Below, piece by piece: positions 33,667-44,968 of a stretch of DNA of 64,000 nt (within the stretch, counting starts at the first letter, position 1; each line of letters begins with the position of its first letter). Origin of the DNA: Vicia villosa. Taxonomy: Eukaryota; Streptophyta; Magnoliopsida; Fabales; Fabaceae. The DNA is taken from positions 8,934,646-8,998,645 of the forward strand of contig NC_081182.1 in the NCBI RefSeq assembly GCF_029867415.1. The letters run 5' to 3'. The notes under the pieces were generated by a model. It saw nothing but the letters and a program-made list of their open reading frames with translations. It was not told the DNA's origin and ran no database searches. The position numbers and the translations under genes were made by a program.

Positions 33667-34541
33667 TTTTGCTTTACTGTTTTATTGTTATTTTTATTGT
33701 TTTTAGTTTTATGTTAGAACAATTTTTACTTTGTTTTTAATTTTGTTCCATCCTGTTGGATGAGGTACTTTGAAAGGCTAGGTTTAAGCCTTTGGATAGT
33801 TAACACCGGTTTGGTGTGGTTTCTTCTTATATATATAAGTTCAGTTTACTTTATTTATCGCATTTATTTTTTTTTAGTATTTATATTTAAGATATAATTA
33901 ATTTTGATAAGTTGTCCTGATGATTAATTAGTTGGAACATGAATTTTTGTGTCACGATGAATTTAGGCGATGCAACGCAATTTGAGTGGTGATGATATAA
34001 GTTGAAAACTGTACGTGCAAGGTACATCCTTTATCGTTTTGTTTATCAAGTACCGTTGATTCTGATGCTTTTAAATTGTACAAATTAGTTGTCATTAATT
34101 TCTGTTGATAAAATTAGTTCAATTGTGAATCATTTTAGCCTAGCTGTAGTTGTGAGGAGACTTTCCACTGTGTAGATATATAATAAATTGTGCTGGATAC
34201 CAGCAATGTGCGTTTTAACTCGTTTTTATTATGATTAATCTTGCATTTATTATTAAATTGTGTTAAGCATGAAAGTGATCAAGGCGTTTTGTTGTGCATT
34301 ACGAGTATAACTTCTCTACCAAATATAACCTACCCGGTGAGTGTGTGTGCATTTGATAACCATTTTGAGCCGTTTTTGCCAAGATTCAATCGGTATCAAT
34401 TCCTTGTCTATATTTGCCGATTTTTGATCTGAATCTTGATGATTTTCTTTCAACCTTGAAGAGCACCATTAATTGTGGTTAGGAATGATTCCTTTTCGCC
34501 TTAGAATAGAGAGCATTCGTGATTATGTGGTGGTAATATTC

Positions 34542-34553
34542 AAGTTGGGGAGA
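34542..34553 (+). other. Internal polypurine-tract-like motif, element A
   Basis: AAGTTGGGGAGA, identical to the core of the terminal PPT and 655 bases upstream of it. Element B has the same motif at almost the same distance. Confidence 0.5.
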
Positions 34554-35196
34554 ATAAAAAATTTTGGTTGTATTGGTAATGAGAAGTAAATAAGTGATTG
34601 CTCAAGAAAAAAAAAAGAGAAAAAGAAAAAGAAAAAAGCTTTGTATATAGCTAGTCCTTTAAAATAAAAAGTTGAACTCTTGAGCAATAATGTTGTATGA
34701 TCTGTTGATAAAGAGGTGTGGATGTAAGTGTATTTAAATGCTCTCTTAGGTATTGACCCTTTCGATTCAATGGCCGTGAGATATGACACTTCGTTGTTAA
34801 CCAAGCCAAGCTACAACCAGAAAGTCCTTAGTGATTCATGCTTATATACTTTTTTATTTATTTTGTGCTTAGATGAGTTCATAATTAATTCGGTATGTTT
34901 GCGTCATTGTCTGGTGAGTGTTAGGATCCTCCATTTTTTGTTCTCTCAAGAGGGAAGTGTGTAGGTGTGATTCATTTTTGAACTTCTTTTGCTTGTGGAA
35001 TTTTTGACATAAAATTTGTATATAGGATTAGCATTGTTATCATGGTGCTTTGATGAAAACTGGTAAGGATTGATCTTTGTGTGCTGTGGGAATTTGAACC
35101 ACTCAATTGTTCTTGTTTCTGCCTGGTTGTTTCATTTGTGAAATTTTGTGTTCCCGGTAATTTATCATTGTTTTGTTTGAGGACAAACAAGAGTTT

Positions 35197-35210
35197 AAGT
35201 TGGGGAGAGT
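35197..35210 (+). other. Polypurine tract of element A
   Basis: AAGTTGGGGAGAGT directly precedes the 3' LTR start TGTTAGG. Confidence 0.9.
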
Positions 35211-36411
35211 TGTTAGGTGCCAAATTGTGTTAATATTTAGTTTAATTAATGGCACCTTTCGACCGTTTTTGTCGTATATTCGTACAATTCCCTGAAGTTT
35301 TAGATAATTATTTATAGTTTATAATTTTAAGCTTTCTTTTAATGATAATATGTGTTTTAGTTGTGATTTTGTAGGTTTTTGCCATTTTTGAGAAGTTTGG
35401 AGCTTGTTTTGACCATGATAAGAGAGTGCTGGGCAGAAGTATGCGCGCGTCGCGCGGAGATGTGGGCGCGTCGCGCCCTGGGCAAGATATTTTGGAGCTT
35501 CAAAGCAGAGAGTTGCGCGTGTCACGCGCATGGGCGGTTTATATTTCTTAAGTGTAATGGCGCGAAGCGCGCTGGAGGGCGCGACGCGCCCTGGACAGAA
35601 AATTGTTTTACTATATAAAGAGTAATTCTGATTTTTGGAAGGAGACTTGACATTCTTAAGAGCTCATAAACCCTAAACACTGTAGCAAACTAAGAGTTGA
35701 AGATTAGAAGCCTTGATCGTCGATTAATCGCCTTTGATGCTTGTTGATCTTCATTCTTTACTTCTTGAGCAAGCTACCATTCTCATGGATAGCTAAATCT
35801 CTTTTGTATCAAGATAAGATGTAATCTTCCTAGCTTTTTGTATGTGTTCTTGTGAATATATTATGTATGAACATGTGATGATCAATATAGATGGTTTAGT
35901 TTGTTAAGTAAAGATTTTCTTTGGTATAAGTGTTTGAGACATCAATATTTGTATCTAGATCTAACTTTATCATCTATCAAACTATAAATTGCAGACATGG
36001 ATTTAGCGTTTGATGTTTACTTAGTATCGGTTTTAAAACGTTATTTGTATTGTTTAAAGGATGGAGAAATCGTCGGTTAAACAATACGGTAAATCTAACT
36101 ATATCATTGCGGACACGGATGATATAGGCGTCGATACGTAATTATGTTGATCGTTACCATGTTCATATACGTATATTTATAAGGAGACATACAAATTTAG
36201 GTCGATGAAATCGAATCTTGATACATTTTCTTTAACTTAGAACTTTCATTACTTTACTCTTTGCTACTAAAAGTGTTGAATGATCTTTTGCAAACCCAAA
36301 CTTAAAGTAACATTAACTCACGACAAAATAGGCTATAGAACGGCGGTGATATCGCAATAATCCCTGTGGATACGATATAAACGAAAAGTACACCACAATA
36401 CTCTTTCAACA
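35211..36411 (+). repeat. 3' LTR of element A
   Basis: 1201 bp, collinear with the 5' LTR. About six substitutions differ by hand count; four of them fall within the GC-rich island. It is followed by the TSD copy CCAAC at 36412-36416. Confidence 0.96.
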
Positions 36412-37370
36412 CCAACTTCATTAAGCCACACTTCTTTCCTTTTCCACTGAAGTATCGAGAGAGCCAATCGATTTCCTGATGCCATTGCAAGGGCATACAG
36501 GCAGTCCCAATCCAGAGTAAAATATCCTGCCAAATGACTTTCATCGGATCACAACAAAACATAAGGTGCTCTAGGGTTTCCTCTTCCTGGCAGAAACAAC
36601 ATTTTGTATCAATATCTATACCAATCTTCTTTAGTCTTGTTTAAATAGCAAGCTTTTGATGACAAGAAAGCCAAAGGTAGAACAGAGCACGAGGCCTTGC
36701 TATATTGCCAACCAGCAGATTATCCAGCAAACTTTTATCCCACTGAACCTGCAGCTCAGTAGTATGTGATATGGTATTAAGGATACTTTTGCAAATCCAT
36801 GATGCAGAGGTGGGTATCTCCATAAGCATCAAATCCTGCTCTTTGATGAAGTAAGAATGAATCCATCTGACCCAGAGGCAATCAAATTTCATTTTCAGAT
36901 CCCAGAGGAGTTTCATCATGGTGATAATGTTCCAGCTCTCAAGATCAATCACATTATACCCTCCTTTTGCACGAGGTTTACATATCTTCTTCCAAGCAAC
37001 TGGGCTTTTCCTACTAGGAGTAGTGCCCCCAGTCCACACAAAAATTCTACAAGCTGTTTGGATCTTCTGCAACACACACTTGGGCATGGGGAGACATTGG
37101 AGCCAATAATTGGCTATGGCAAAGCTAACACTCTGCACAAGTTGTATTCTACCAGCTTTGCTTAGAAATCTAGTACTCCAGTGTTGTAACCTCTGGAGGA
37201 TCTTCTCTATAAGAGGGAGATAGTGAGCTGCATACAATCTTTTGCAGGTTAGAGGAACACCAAGGTATCTAAAAGGCAGAGTGCCTTCTCTAAAACCTGT
37301 CATCTCTAGAATTTGCTGCCTTGTATCCTCCTCAATAGGTCTTGAACTTGAGTCTTTGAATCGGTCACAA

Positions 37371-38331
37371 AATTTCTATATAAGACAATATATATATTTT
37401 AAAATGTAATTTAATAATATATTTTTATTAAATAAAAAGTAAGAGGTTAAAAGATATCATCAATATATCTAAATGTATTTTAGTTTAGAGTAGAAATATA
37501 GCACATTACTCTCTAATGGTTTATTATAAACAAAATTTATAAATTTACCTTTATCTAGCATTAAGAATTATGGAATAAAATACACGAACCATTTTTAACA
37601 ATAGTAAACTAGTTTTGTGCTAGCTACTTTTCATAGTATATTCATATTGACATTAAAAAAATTGATAAAGCCCTACCCTATATATTTGGTTGCAGAAATT
37701 CGGTAGTGACTAGTAAAGGAAGTGTTCCACTTCTAAAGTAAACAAGTTAAATGAAGTATTCCAGTTCTAAAGTAAGCATAATATGCGGACTTATTGCTTT
37801 TAACAGACATCATGATTCATGATCCTGCCACCATTTTTATAAAACTGAATTTGATCTTTTTCATTACCTTTTTTACTACTTTGAATTGTATATGATAAAA
37901 GCTGGGTCGAGCAGATTAAGGCAGTGGGTCTGACCCGGCCTGCATGAACCGGTCGGATATCAACCAGACCAAGCCAGTTGGGGTGTTAATTAAGTTTCCA
38001 CCAATAAATACATAGCTGACAGCTAAACTTAAGATTTTGTTTGCACGAGAGAATCTTCATAGCACCTCCTCCTCCTGCTATCATTGCTTTGACCAGAGCC
38101 ACACTCTTTTTTGGATTGTCATTCTTTTTGTTTATCAAAATATAATTTTATTTAGAAAGGTAGAAGGATACTTTTGAAATCTATTTAGTCAGGTCCGACC
38201 GGTTTAATTGAGTCCATAATTATTAGACCGTTTTAATTGAATCTTTACCTATTAGAAGTTAGGTTGTGGATAGATTATGTGATTAAATTGATATTAAATC
38301 GGCTAGACCGGTTAAAATATATGAAGATGAG
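37371..38331. other. Intergenic, nothing recognised
   Basis: AT-rich DNA without a supported gene. Short phrases such as 'gaccggtt' recur (for example near 38196, 38221 and 38303), which may reflect an old repeat. Confidence 0.4.
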
Positions 38332-38546
38332 TAGGGATGTCAATTGCATCTGTTAATGGGGATCTCTGTGGGGAATATCTGTGCGGAGATCCGAAGTTGG
38401 GGATTTTTTTCCCCGTGGGGATGGGGATGGAGGGAAAAGTTCCCCCGATAACACTTTGGGGCGGGGATTGGGAAAGTATCCTCCGTCCCCGTGGATTCCC
38501 CGACTCCGAAGATATATGTTAATTTATATATTTTATATATTATATA
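38332..38546. mobile_element. Possible hAT-type fragment, interrupted by element C
   Basis: It starts TAGGGATGTCAAT, which resembles the terminal repeat of hAT-derived miniature elements. G-rich 'ggggat' and 'ccccgtgggg' phrases follow, a composition common in such plant repeats. Element C interrupts it at 38547. I did not find the opposite terminal repeat beyond 55074. Confidence 0.4.
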
Positions 38547-39036
38547 TGTGAGATATTGGATCGAACTCTAGTATTGTCGAAGGGTAGCTTCTTGGTTCGA
38601 CAGTTCGACAGAGTTAAGCATGAAGTCGAAGGATTGTTCACATGCTGGTGTCGAAGTGTGCATGCTGTAGTCGAAGATGGGTCTAGCATGCAGATGTCGA
38701 AGATGCTAGGGTTGTTAGCATGTTAAATTAGGTTTTAGTGTTTAAACCCTAATTTGTTAAGTTAGCTTGTTTATTAAGTTGGCTTGTGTAATGGGCCTTG
38801 CTGAAAAAGCCCATTAGTTAGTATGTTAGGTTTTATTATAAATAGCATACTAGTCTCTCATCATTGCCAAGCTGCAAATCCTAATTTAGGGTGAGAGAGG
38901 TTATTTGTTATTCTTGTAAACTTGTAATCTTGTTTTAAGAGAAAGTAAAAGAATAGCAGTTATAACCAATTCTTGTGTTCTTCTTCTCTTCCCTAATTCC
39001 TATTATACTTTGTTATTGGTATCGTTTTTCACAACA
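38547..39036 (+). repeat. 5' LTR of element C
   Basis: 490 bp. TATA box TATAAATAG at 38837-38845. Eight TCGA sites lie in the first 170 bases, in the U3 part. Confidence 0.95.
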
Positions 39037-39039
39037 AAT

Positions 39040-39053
39040 TGGTGCGGTGAGCG
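39040..39053 (+). other. Candidate primer-binding site of element C
   Basis: TGGTGCGGTGAGCG starts three bases after the LTR. It has the required TGG start but is not the initiator tRNA-Met PBS common in plant copia elements. I cannot name the tRNA. Confidence 0.45.
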
Positions 39054-39061
39054 TGGAGAAG

Positions 39062-40240
39062 ATGCCTTCAACAAAGTATGAGATTGAAAAGTTCACCGGA
39101 GTGAATGATTTCGGTCTGTGGCGCTTGAAGATGAAAGCCCTACTGGTTCAGCAGGGTTGTTTGGAAGCGTTGAAGGGAGAGACAGCCATGAATGCAGAAT
39201 TGACGGCAGCGGAGAAGACAAATATGATCGAGAAAGCACACAGCGCAATTTTGTTGAGCCTTGGTGATAAGGTTCTCCGGCAGGTATCAAAGGAGACGAC
39301 GGCATCAGGGTTACTGGTGAAACTTGAAAGTTTGTATATGACCAAATCGCTGGTAAATCGACTCTACCTGAAGCAAGCTTTGTATTCATTCAAGATGATT
39401 GAAGACAAAGTATTGGCTGAGCAGTTGGATATGTTCAACAAGCTGATTCTTGATCTTGAAAATATTGATGTGAAGATCGATGATGAAGATCAAGCGCTGT
39501 TACTATTGTGTTCTTTGCCTCGATCACATGCTCACTTCAAAGAAACTCTCTTGTATGGAAGGGAGTCCCTGACGTTTGAAGAAGTTCAATCATCCTTGTA
39601 CTCTAAGGACTTGAATGAACGAAAGGAGCATAAACCTTTGACTGTTGGCGAAGGTTTGGCCGTTAAAGGAAAACTCTTACGAAAGGATGGTAAGTTCGAC
39701 AAGAAGAAAGGCAAAAGCCAGTCGAAGACTTACAGTGGCGAAGCATCTGGCATTCGGTGCTACCATTGTAAGAAGGAGGGTCACACAAGAAAGGTGTGCC
39801 CTGAACGCTTGAAATATCATGGAGGTAAGGATAATGGCAACGCTGCCATTGTTCAAGATGATTTCGAATCATCTGATGTTCTTGTGGTTTCAAGCAGTGA
39901 CTCTAAGAAGGAGTGGATTATGGATTCAGGTTGCACTTGGCACATGACTCCAAACAAAGACTTGTTCGAGGAATTATGTGATCAAGATGGTGGATCAGTA
40001 TTGCTGGGAAACAACAAGGCTTGGAAGATTGCAGGTATTGGATCTGTTAGATTCAAGCTCCATGATGAGTCAATAAGGTTGTTGACTGAAGTCAGGTATG
40101 TTCCTGATTTGAAGAGAAATCTGCTTTCTCTTGGTGAATTCGACAAGAAAGGATATGTTTTCCAAGGAGAGAAAAGTATCCTAAGAGTCATGAAGGGTTC
40201 GAAGGAAGTCTTGAGAGGCGTGAAGAAACAAGGCTTGTAT
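39062..40240 (+). pseudogene. Ty1/copia polyprotein, N-terminal part (gag, zinc knuckle, protease), broken by element B
   Basis: I take the ATG at 39062 (MPSTKYEIEKFTGVNDFG) as the start, since the open frame before it runs back into the LTR. The gag core includes LWRLKMKALL, TKSLVNRLYLKQALYSFKM and LENIDVKIDDEDQALLLLCSLP. A CCHC knuckle CYHCKKEGHTRKVC follows near residue 235, and the protease site WIMDSGCTWHM near residue 290. The frame is cut by element B 393 codons in, in the region between protease and integrase, and meets a stop just inside B. The rest of the frame is at 51754-54537. Confidence 0.9.
40236..40240. repeat. Target site duplication TGTAT of element B (left copy)
   Basis: TGTAT before 40241 matches TGTAT at 51749-51753. 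Confidence 0.95.
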
Positions 40241-41414
40241 TGTTGAAAGTATTTGTGAGTAAATATTTTCGGTAATATATCGTATCCACAGGGATTGGTT
40301 AATATCACTGCCGTTCTATAGTTGTTTATTTTGAGTTAAGAAATTTGGTTTGGTTTGTTTTATACTAATAATAATATCAAAAGCAAATAATAAAATAAAA
40401 GCAAGTAAAGGACTTTGTGTTAACAATTAAAGAAAGATGTTGAGTCTTTAGGGTTCATCAACCTAATCCTATACAATTATCAATTAATTCTCAATAGAAC
40501 AATCCTTTGAATCATTATCTTCACTTATCCTCAAATAAGATTCCATGTCTGCAAATCAAATTAGATAACTTTTACCGGTATGAGATTCGATCTCTCCAAA
40601 TCACAATAACGATAATAGTAATTAAGAACGATAATTATGAAAACCCAATTACAATTCCATCTCTGCAAATTGCAATTGAATCAATATAGTAACCTAGGGC
40701 AAAAGTTAAATCCTTTCTTTCGATCAAAGATTCAACAATGATGTAAATTAAAAGCAAGGTTTCTTATTGATAATAAATTCAAACAATTGTTCACAGGAAT
40801 TAATCAATGGTAATGTATATTCATAGGTTAACTACTACCTTAGACTCAACAAGAGGGATTTAGCTCTCCATAGACATGAAGAACATACAAGAATCAATGG
40901 AGGAATTCATCTTCATCAATAGAATGTCTTCAATTGGTAAAGAATCCACCTTCAATTGTTGTTCTCAGCTTCAGAATCAGATAGCTCTCCTAATTTCGCT
41001 CCCACAAAAGTATCCCTTACCACTTGAAAAACTAGGGCTTTAAAACAGAACTTTTGGGCTTTTAACGCCGAGGCCGCGGCGCGGCAACGGGCTGGCGCGG
41101 TGCGCCCCTCAAACAGAAGTATTTTCGCGGCGCGCCTAGGAACTCTCGCGGCGCGCCCTTTGTACTTTCCATCTTTTTCTTCAGCCTTTGAGACTTCCAG
41201 CTTTCTTTCCTCCTCATGTTCTTCTTAAGTTCTTATTCAGCTCAAAACCTGCAACAATAACACCCACAAGTGATTTGATTTGCTTTACGCACGAACTAAA
41301 CTTATTCAGTTCAATTCTTAATAAAAACATATGGATTCATCACATTTTTGCATTGGTTTAGAGAAGAAATCACTTATATTAACACATGAATTTACCATTA
41401 ATTTACTCCTAACA
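40241..41414 (-). repeat. 3' LTR of element B
   Basis: 1174 bp. Perfect CGCGGCGCG palindromes at 41075-41083, 41126-41134 and 41147-41155, and a one-change copy at 41096-41104. In element orientation a TATA-like TTTTAAAG (41045-41038) follows the island within about 30 bases. Confidence 0.95.
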
Positions 41415-41417
41415 AAC

Positions 41418-41429
41418 TCTCCCCAACTT
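41418..41429 (-). other. Polypurine tract of element B
   Basis: Minus strand AAGTTGGGGAGAGTT immediately precedes the 3' LTR start TGTTAGGAG. Upstream, GGACAAACAA is shared with element A. Confidence 0.88.
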
Positions 41430-42930
41430 AGAGTTTTGTTTGTCCCTAAACAAAATTACTTACCTCCGGCAAAGTTTACCGACAATCAAGCAACAAGTTT
41501 TTCAAAAAAGTTTTTCTCAAGTGGTTCAATCCAGTAACTAAGTCAAATACTCCTCTTCTACCTGCAAACTCAGAATATACACATGAAACAAACGTTGAAA
41601 GCAAATTACCTCCAGAAGTTCAAAACACTACACAATTGTAATTGAATTAGCACTAATCACTCTCATCAAAAAGTATGATGAATAAAAGAGGGGTTAAACA
41701 CTCATCCAAACAATTAAATCAACAAGGATCCATATCATACGTTCACCAAATTGCTCGCATCAAGTCTTGTGGAATCTGAGAATCAGAAGGTCTTTCTATG
41801 GTTGTAATGTGGTTTAGATTCAAAGAAAAGAAGATAATCAAGGGTTGTTCCTAATATAGGGAAGCATCCAATTCATAACTTATTTCTTTTTCTCTAAAAC
41901 TCTACTTCCTTTACCTGTCCATCTTTTTTCATTCGTAGCTTGGTTTTTCTTCTTCACTTTTTTTCAGCAACCGTTATATTCTAACGTTGTTACTTCTCTT
42001 TTTTCTCAAGCTACGACTTCTTTTATCTTTCACCGATTACCATAAGTACTTACTCTTCTTTTGAATGTGACTCTCCCCAACTTGGAGATCAACCTGTATT
42101 CAGATTATATGAATGCTCCCCTACTTTCTAAAAAGGTCAAAGAGAAAACACATCACCAAATTTTATGGTTGATGGTCCAAAACAAAACTTTTTATTGAGA
42201 TCAAACTCACCAGGTATTTCCTTGGTGCATATTATGATACTTACCTTGACCTCAGGCTCAAAGAATGGTTAGCAAAGGATCACACTCTCACAGAAGCAAA
42301 TAAGTTTTTTCATTGGAATAGGCTAAAAGAACTCTCAGATTCAAACAAGTGCCTCAATCACTTTCACAGATTTCCACAAACGATGCAACAAACGGTTTAG
42401 CATGATACAAACACGTCAAAATAATTGATGGTCTCCTACATATAGTAAACAATGGAAATCTTTCCTCACAATGGTTAAGGCTAAGCCGATCCAACAAACA
42501 ATGTACCATAAAGAACTTCTGACAGTATTTACTAACACCTTAAGTTTCATTGCACACATTAAGAGTTTGAGTTCAAAAATTCATACCTGCTTTGTTACTT
42601 ATTGAAAAAGAAAGTGAAAGTGAAAAATTTTTTGAACATTCACTTCCTACCACTTTTCATACATGTTGCTTCCTTGTTGATACTTCGCTTGAGATTCTCG
42701 CTTTGTTATGGGACTACTTACTCTAACTGGGAGAAAAAAAACTAAAACTGAAAGAAACAACGAATTGCAAAACTTACCATAACTTAATTCAAACAAAACA
42801 AGTCATAGTGACCACTACGGTTCACTAGAGTCTAGATCAGATAAACAGAAAACAAAACAGCAGTCTTATCATCAACTCAATTACCAACACAAAACAATTT
42901 TTCACTCACTCGTACATCTCCTCTCAACTC
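41430..42930 (-). other. 3' untranslated region of element B
   Basis: About 1.5 kb without a supported gene, equivalent to the 3' region of element A. It contains the internal PPT-like motif at 42072-42083. Confidence 0.65.
42072..42083 (-). other. Internal polypurine-tract-like motif, element B
   Basis: Minus strand AAGTTGGGGAGA, 654 bases from the terminal PPT, almost exactly the spacing in element A. Confidence 0.5.
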
Positions 42931-44199
42931 TCAAACAAACATGGCATCAATATCATTATCAATATCCGCCTCATTATCCTGACCTTGGTTATTAGCCCCA
43001 GCAATACCACCTGCATCTGCACCTGTACCCGTACCTGCATCCCCCCCAATAGGAAAAGGGTTGGTCTCCGGCCAACCACAGTAAGTGAAGTAGCTTTCCC
43101 TGGTTGGGAAAGTTCTCTCTTCAGGAGCTACAGACAGGTTCCTGAATTGTTGCTGCATAGCATCGTGCAGAAAGATCTGGGACCTCTGATTTGCTTCAAA
43201 CATAGCAGAATAATAATGATGGGCTACCAGAGGGTCAAAAGGGGCTGCACTACCCTGAGGGGGTGCTGCAGAAACAGAAGGTCCAGCTGGAGGAGGATCG
43301 GTTGCTTGATCCCTGTAGTATGGCTTTGCACAAAACCTGTCAATATAAACATCATCAATAAAAGTGTTAATAACGTGATGTCCCTGTCCAGGAATTTCCA
43401 CTCCGGCTTCTTTACAAAGCCCCATAATCAATCCAGGTAGTGGCAACACACATTTGGCATTAATGCCATGTTGTGTGTCACTCAATGCAGCTCGGCGCAG
43501 TTCATTCGAAAGAATGAAGGCAACATCAACAGTGTTCTCGGTCATGATGGCGGTTATCAGGAATGCCAATTCGAGCGGAACCGTGGTGACATGTGTCCTT
43601 GGCCTGATGTTGTACAGGATCACTGACAAAATGCCCCTTGCATGAATGCTCAGATCCTTCCTGTTGTAGTGGGTTGGATTTCCTTGCCGGCTAAGCTCTG
43701 GTCCTCTCCCTGGAATACAAATTGTTTCAGACATCAGCTCCACAAGATTGACGCAGTTAGTTACATTTTGTCTGTAGAAACACCTCTCATTGTCCGTCAA
43801 TTGGAGGGGTTCCCCTAAAAATTCATTGATTGAAGCTCTATCAAATGCCACAGTTTTTCCTCTTACATAGGATTGATATGTGTAGGCTACTGATTCATCG
43901 GTGGTTTTGATAGCGTTTGCATAGAATTCCTTTACTATGTCATAGTCAATGACGGTGTGTGGTTCGAACACACGTTGCCAGTTCCTATTCTCAAGAAAAT
44001 CCCACATAGCAGCAAAAGGACCCCCTCCTTGTCCTAAGGGGACAACCACTTTCTCAGTTAAAATGGTGCGGGAACCCAGATTCTTGAACCTGTCTGCTTG
44101 GGCCCGACCTAGAAATCTATCAGCTTGGTTTGCAGTAGCACGGGATCCTCTGGGACCAGAGCTTGTGGAATTGGTGCGCACTCTCTTGGCTGGATTCAT
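42931..44199 (-). CDS. Athila ORF2, 'putative plant transposon protein' type, element B
   Basis: I start at the ATG 44199 (MNPAKRVRTNSTSSGPRGSR), giving 422 aa; a TTG six bases upstream is not needed. The N-terminus is basic (PAKRVR, nuclear-signal-like). The middle shares blocks with ORF2 of element A: EFYANA, YVRGKTVAFD, VILYNIRPRTH, SNELRRAAL, LPGLIMGLC and KEAGVEIPG. The tail is Gly/Ala-rich and then acidic (NEADIDNDIDAMFV). No signal peptide or obvious membrane segment is seen. The function is unknown. A consensus splice acceptor CAG touches the ATG. Confidence 0.8.
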   Translation of the reverse strand: MNPAKRVRTNSTSSGPRGSRATANQADRFLGRAQADRFKNLGSRTILTEKVVVPLGQGGGPFAAMWDFLENRNWQRVFEPHTVIDYDIVKEFYANAIKTTDESVAYTYQSYVRGKTVAFDRASINEFLGEPLQLTDNERCFYRQNVTNCVNLVELMSETICIPGRGPELSRQGNPTHYNRKDLSIHARGILSVILYNIRPRTHVTTVPLELAFLITAIMTENTVDVAFILSNELRRAALSDTQHGINAKCVLPLPGLIMGLCKEAGVEIPGQGHHVINTFIDDVYIDRFCAKPYYRDQATDPPPAGPSVSAAPPQGSAAPFDPLVAHHYYSAMFEANQRSQIFLHDAMQQQFRNLSVAPEERTFPTRESYFTYCGWPETNPFPIGGDAGTGTGADAGGIAGANNQGQDNEADIDNDIDAMFV

Positions 44200-44522
44200 C
44201 TGCAATTATCACAAACAATGACAGAGCAGCATAGAGGGTTAGATAAACAAAACAAAATTTGTCAACAATCTCCAGCCGCGGCGCGACTGCGGTTTCCCGC
44301 GGCGCGGCTGCGGCGCATCTAAGGGTTCCTTCCCTGCACTGAACCTTCTTTGAAGGTCCTAACGCCCTTAGTCAGACCATAGCAGAGCAATTGGACAATA
44401 AAACAATGTTTTCTACCCTAGGGTTCACACAAATATCATTTAATTCTTAATACCTCACTTTAGGGTTACCTTCAAGTGAAACACAGCGGCTAGAACACAA
44501 GAGTGGAGAGTGAGGAACATAC
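44200..44522 (-). other. Predicted leader intron before ORF2, element B
   Basis: Minus strand donor CAAG|GTATGT at 44523/44522 and acceptor ATTGCAG ending at 44200, adjacent to the ATG. The 323-bp interval holds two CGCGGCGCG palindromes (44277-44285, 44298-44306). Layout matches element A. Confidence 0.55.
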
Positions 44523-44663
44523 CTTGCTGTAGATTAAGTAATGATGGGCAAAAATAGCGAACTGGGTGATTGATTGGAGCTCTGAACCGGAGGTTGCGCT
44601 TTTGGACTTGGAAGTTGTAAAAGATAGAATGAGGGGGAAGTGAGGGTTTTCAAAATACAACCT

Positions 44664-44762
44664 ATTTTTAGCCTTGTACCGCGGCGCGCAAGCGTACCTC
44701 CGCGGCGCGCAAATACTTCTGTTTTGCGTCGCGGCGCGCGCTTAACGCCCGCGGCGCGATCC
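44664..44762 (-). promoter_or_regulatory. GC-rich palindrome island upstream of ORF2, element B, with adjacent TATA-like box
   Basis: Four perfect CGCGGCGCG copies at 44680-44688, 44701-44709, 44730-44738 and 44750-44758. On the minus strand CTAAAAATAG (44671-44662) follows within ten bases, then a leader of about 140 bases to the splice donor. Promoter function is inferred from the order of parts. Confidence 0.5.
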
Positions 44763-44968
44763 TTTTTAAAAAAAATTCTTTTGTTCCTTGTTCCCCCACT
44801 TCGCTCTTTTGCAACTTCCCTTGTGCTGATGGCACTGGTTGATGATAACTGAATAGACTAAAAAGATAAAAGAAAATTACTTAAATTGAAAGATGCTTAC
44901 TCTGTTGGGTTGCCTCCCAACAAGCGCTTCGTTTAACGTCGCATGGCTCGACGGTTAAACCCCTTTGA

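Larger units (their letters stand above)
33667..35210 (+). other. 3' untranslated region of element A
   Basis: About 1.5 kb without a gene. It contains a Lys/Arg-like A-rich stretch near 34605-34640, a PPT-like motif at 34542-34553 and the true PPT at the end. Confidence 0.7.
24778..36411 (+). mobile_element. Athila-type Ty3/gypsy element A, apparently full length
   Basis: Two 1201-bp LTRs (TGTTAGGTGCC...CTTTCAACA), a 5-bp TSD, a tRNA-Asp-type PBS, one intact gag-pol frame of 1819 codons, a second ORF of 390 codons, and a polypurine tract give a complete 11.6-kb element. By hand I count about six LTR differences, so it is young. It carries GC-rich islands of the CGCG-N-CGCG palindrome in LTRs, post-pol spacer and a predicted intron. 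It may be autonomous, since nothing essential is visibly broken. Confidence 0.95.
24512..37370 (-). pseudogene. L1-type LINE 3' half, split by Athila element A
   Basis: The minus-strand frame from about 37370 to 36412 reads the C-terminal RT and zf-RVT part of plant L1 elements: FRYLGVPLTCKRL, LIEKILQRLQHWSTRFLSKAGRI, PVAWKKICKPRAKGG, and the zinc-binding stretch KCCFCQEEETLEHLMFCC near 36570. A stop (TAA at 36641) breaks the frame between these parts. Element A interrupts at 36411/24778. The frame resumes on the far side (24777 downward) with ETIYYCWKYKNDTCF, then a 3' UTR and a poly(A) seen as a T run at 24512-24523. The copy is 5'-truncated. The LINE target duplication was not identified. 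Confidence 0.8.

Noticed and set aside
36302..36562. Separate small gene on the minus strand
   Set aside because: It is the zf-RVT part of the LINE in the same frame as 36641-37303, separated by one stop and overlapping the LTR end of element A.
38975..39061. Upstream start for the copia gag frame
   Set aside because: The first 29 codons lie in the LTR and PBS region; the ATG at 39062 matches the usual copia gag start.
44200..44205. TTG start for ORF2 of element B
   Set aside because: An ATG follows six bases later, directly after a splice acceptor; a TTG start is not needed.
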